From positions 879,001-943,000 of the forward strand of contig JACSYO010001818.1 in the NCBI GenBank assembly GCA_016806645.1: 64,000 nt of DNA, in the 5' to 3' direction. The DNA comes from Ophiodon elongatus (lineage: Eukaryota > Chordata > Actinopteri > Perciformes > Hexagrammidae). The translations under genes and the position numbers were made by a program. Below are positions 60,856 through 64,000 of the stretch, piece after piece. Below the pieces are notes generated by a model. That model was given only the letters and a program-made list of their open reading frames with translations, was not told where the DNA came from and ran no database searches. The first letter of the stretch is position 1, and each line of letters starts with the position of its first letter.

Positions 60856-63800
60856 GTAAAAAGCCTTATTTTTCCAGCTTTTTATGGTGCCGGAGAAGTC
60901 ATAAATCACGTCGTAAGGAGCTTGGGAGAAATTGAATTGGTGGTAAATGGAGGGAGCGATAGAATGTGAGAGCGATAAAATAGAAGAAAAGGAACAGAAA
61001 GGCACTCTAATATATGGTGTTTGATCTACTTTGGCTTCAGACGGGCAATATCAACTACACAAAGAAATATCACAATATGTTTATTCATAATTTACACATG
61101 TATACATACACTATGTCAGGAACATTTGGGCGAGGCCGTCCTTTTGAAACAAAACAACATACTAATGCATTTACACTGCACCAACTCTGATGGCAACTGT
61201 TGCAAACTACCCATTTTCATTTGGCCCTGGGAACTAAGCCTCACCTTTTTTAATCTAATAATGCTCTCGTTGTAAAGCTGTCCCCGTTTGTCAGTGTTTT
61301 AGGACATAAATGGTCTCAGGCTTTGGAGAAAAATCTATACATGCTAATGGAGCTGTGTATGCATTTCTATGTTAGACTAAACATGACATTGAAGTGGTGA
61401 GAGAATCGATGGCATGGTAGAAATAAATTAAAATTACGGCCCTTGTAAAGCTGTCAGAACATCACAGTTATGAGCCTGGGGATATGCTGACAGCAATAAA
61501 AAGACAGCAGAGAGGCCCGATTGCCTGAACTGAGATATACATCCCCGTCAGACACACTTTTTCTTTCCCCCCTCTCAAACCTCTGCTGTGGCTTAACACA
61601 TTCATAAGTAAACTCTGTTGGGGTTTAAGGCTAAAGTTGTAATTTGGCACTCCTGGCTTACATAGGATAATAGTAAGACTGACTTATCTGCCCCAGTGCC
61701 GCTGCAATCAGCCCTGACAAGCCATGCTGTTTGTGGAAGTCTCTGAGGCCGAGAGCAGGGGGAGGGAGGCTGCTGTCTGCTGCCCTCTTAAATCACTTAA
61801 TCCTGGGCTGCTGCACTGCTTCAAAATAATTGACTGATTCTTTGCCATATGAAAAGCATTTGTAGATGAGATCCTCGGACCTTTGTCAGGACAATCTGGG
61901 AAGGGCCCTGGGAAGGGCTTTTGCTCGGAAATGATTGTGGCTTTAACAGGATAGAAGTTAAATAGATACTGCCTGGAGACTGGGAGAGCAGGCTGTTAGT
62001 GATATGTCTTCCAAGGAGTTTCAAGTACTGTCACAGAGGCTTGCGAGGGTAGAAGTTTGGTTTTCAAGGCACATAAATTAACCCAAATGGACCAAGAGTC
62101 TTCGTGCAATGAATGCTTGGCCAGTAATACAATTAATAATTGCCGTATTGTGATAATGTATTCATTCTAGAGTGTAAACATGATTTCCATTCAGTGACCT
62201 GCAGAGTGTTGGTGCTACAGTGGCTCAAGCGACTGCTGACCAGCCAAATGAATGAGAATTTATCAAAACTATTACTCATGAACATAATAATGTAAACTCT
62301 TTCAAATCATGTATGTGATTTCCTGAGCAGTTATGGTTGGTTTGCATGTTTGCTTGAAATTAAAGTTTTGTGACTACTTTACTCTAGTAGCACACGACAT
62401 GGCTGCTGTCTAAAATAAGTTGTGGAGCAACAACCTTAAGAACACACTTATTAATCAGACACTTATGATATTGCAATTCATGTCCATGCATTCTGCTCAG
62501 AATAAACGCAGAGACCGGCTCATCTGCAGAAAGCACGGAGGCTCTTCCTAGCACAGTCCTGCTTATAACTGAGCTCACAGCTAAGATTAATGGAGGTTGC
62601 GTTGACTTGAATTATGATGAGTTCAAGTTCTACTCGGTAAATATTGGTATTAAACTAAGGTAAGTTATATCACTATGCTGATGTGTTCAAATGTAATCAT
62701 GTAAAATGTCGAATGAATACTGTTGTGTGAAGGAGATGTTTTCACAGCAATACAAAAAATAGAGAGAAATCATTATGGCTTTTTTAACTTCCTAAAATAA
62801 CATTAGCAGTATATAATCTATAATAAAAAAAACTAATGCCAAGATTGTTTTTATTATTATTTAAATAAAAAAGGGCAATCATGTATGTCCTATTTGAATT
62901 GTGTATTTGTATGCATTTTATACTAAAGATGTCAATAACAAAGTAAAAAGACATTTATAATTTTTGACAGTTTATACTGACTTCAGGATTTTTTGGGACT
63001 ATCTCTGAAGGTGGTGGAAAATGTTAGTCCGGAGCCTTGCTGTCAATTGACCATTCCCTTGCTGCTACTCCGTCAAGCTGTCAGCGCTAACATGGAGCCC
63101 ACACTGTCACTAACTGCACTCACTGAATACATATTATATAAGTCACATTTTTGGGAAAACAAAAAGCGAGACCAGAGAGAAGCTGACAGAAGGGTCTACA
63201 ATAATCGTTTGAATGATATATCCAGCATGTCAAACTGATCCACCAGTGAAAACAGGTTAAACAGATACAGAGAGAAGCTGAAGCCTCCAGATCACAGAGC
63301 AAAGATGAAGCACCACATCACCAGATGATCGAGACACTGTTCCTGTAAATCCAGCAGGTCTTTATTCACTGTTATCATCAAAAAGCAAAAGCAGCATACA
63401 TTCTGTATATTTTCAGTGGCTAGCGCAGCATAGATACGCTAACGTACATACCCTGCTAATCTTAGCTCCGCAGGTGTATCTCTAGTCTTTGTCAGTTGAA
63501 TTTCGCCTTTTTTGCTGCATCATTGTTAAAAGAGCAACACAATTGCAACATACTTGCATTCTGTGTGCAAGTATGTCAATCCTGACATCACACAGACTTC
63601 AAGACAACCACTGACGAAGGAAGGGAGGAGGGGGAAGACCACTGATGAGTGGAGCTTCAGAGTACCAGTGTTACGGATCAAATAGTTTGCCTATTAACTG
63701 GCGCCTGAATGCACCGTTGGTTGCTTGTAGTGACGGCAGATGTTTGGAGACAGCATGATAACATTTAGTTGTCCTAGTGAATGCCTAATTGTTTTCTCTT

Positions 63801-64000
63801 TTCATTAACATTTCAAAACATACTCATCCGAGTCTGAGACTGCACTAACTTGTCAACAGCAGGAAGTATTCGGGCCCATGTTGTGCATTGTCATCACCAT
63901 ACCTGACATAACATGAATTATCTAATGCTACTCCAGTTGGCCATACCAAATTCAGTTGTTTAATTAAGAAAACATTGGACAGTCCGAGTTCCACGTTGTT
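60856..64000 (+). other. cdh12: Start of the cdh12 intron after the first coding exon
   Basis: The sequence begins with the donor gtaaaa. Reading through adds 37 unrelated codons before a stop at about 60967. I searched by eye for the next cadherin exon, expected to encode a segment like LHSD.DKG followed by the first repeat, and did not find it. The intron is therefore longer than 3.1 kb and leaves the window. A small hairpin lies at 63548-63576. Nothing else is recognised. Confidence 0.7.

Noticed and set aside
60856..60969. Extension of the cadherin frame past YVGK for 37 codons
   Set aside because: A good donor lies at 60856, and the added residues do not resemble the conserved LHSD.D continuation of cadherins. 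It is intron.

Overview
This window is vertebrate nuclear DNA, most likely from a spiny-rayed (percomorph) teleost fish. It is AT-rich and almost entirely non-coding, with long dinucleotide microsatellites (AC, AT, CT, GT). It also carries several dispersed repeats that I recognise as typical of fish genomes, including hAT-like MITEs with 8-bp target-site duplications. There is no operon structure, no dense coding and no bacterial-type gene. Nearly all open reading frames are short chance frames or frames through simple repeats. The fish assignment rests on the repeat families and on the one exon found; I cannot name the species.

Only one protein-coding segment is convincing: the first coding exon of a type II classical cadherin on the + strand, best matched to cadherin-12 (cdh12). 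The exon runs from an acceptor at 60440-60441 to a donor at 60856. It holds about 168 bases of 5'UTR, the ATG at 60610 and 82 codons: signal peptide, prodomain, a furin-type RVKR site, and the start of the first extracellular cadherin domain with the two conserved tryptophans. The rest of the protein lies beyond the right end, since no second coding exon is seen in the 3.1 kb of intron that follows.

About 37 kb upstream, at 22.9-24.6 kb, is a CpG-rich block that looks like the promoter. A roughly 95-bp CT tract is followed by a CpG-dense core, a purine-rich stretch and an ideal splice donor at 23626/23627. I propose this as the 5' non-coding exon of cdh12, which would make intron 1 about 36.8 kb. 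Just inside that intron is an 11-unit GC-rich minisatellite (23972-24295) built from alternating 29- and 30-bp unit types.

Layout: 1-22.9 kb is intergenic or distal regulatory sequence with repeats, including a pair of oppositely oriented copies of one dispersed element at 11.6-12.0 and 15.5-16.0 kb. 22.9-24.6 kb is the putative promoter, exon 1 and minisatellite. 24.6-60.4 kb is the putative intron 1, with several MITEs. 60.4-60.9 kb is the first coding exon. 60.9-64 kb is the next intron. I found no RNA gene, CRISPR array, virus, intact transposase or new multi-gene system.
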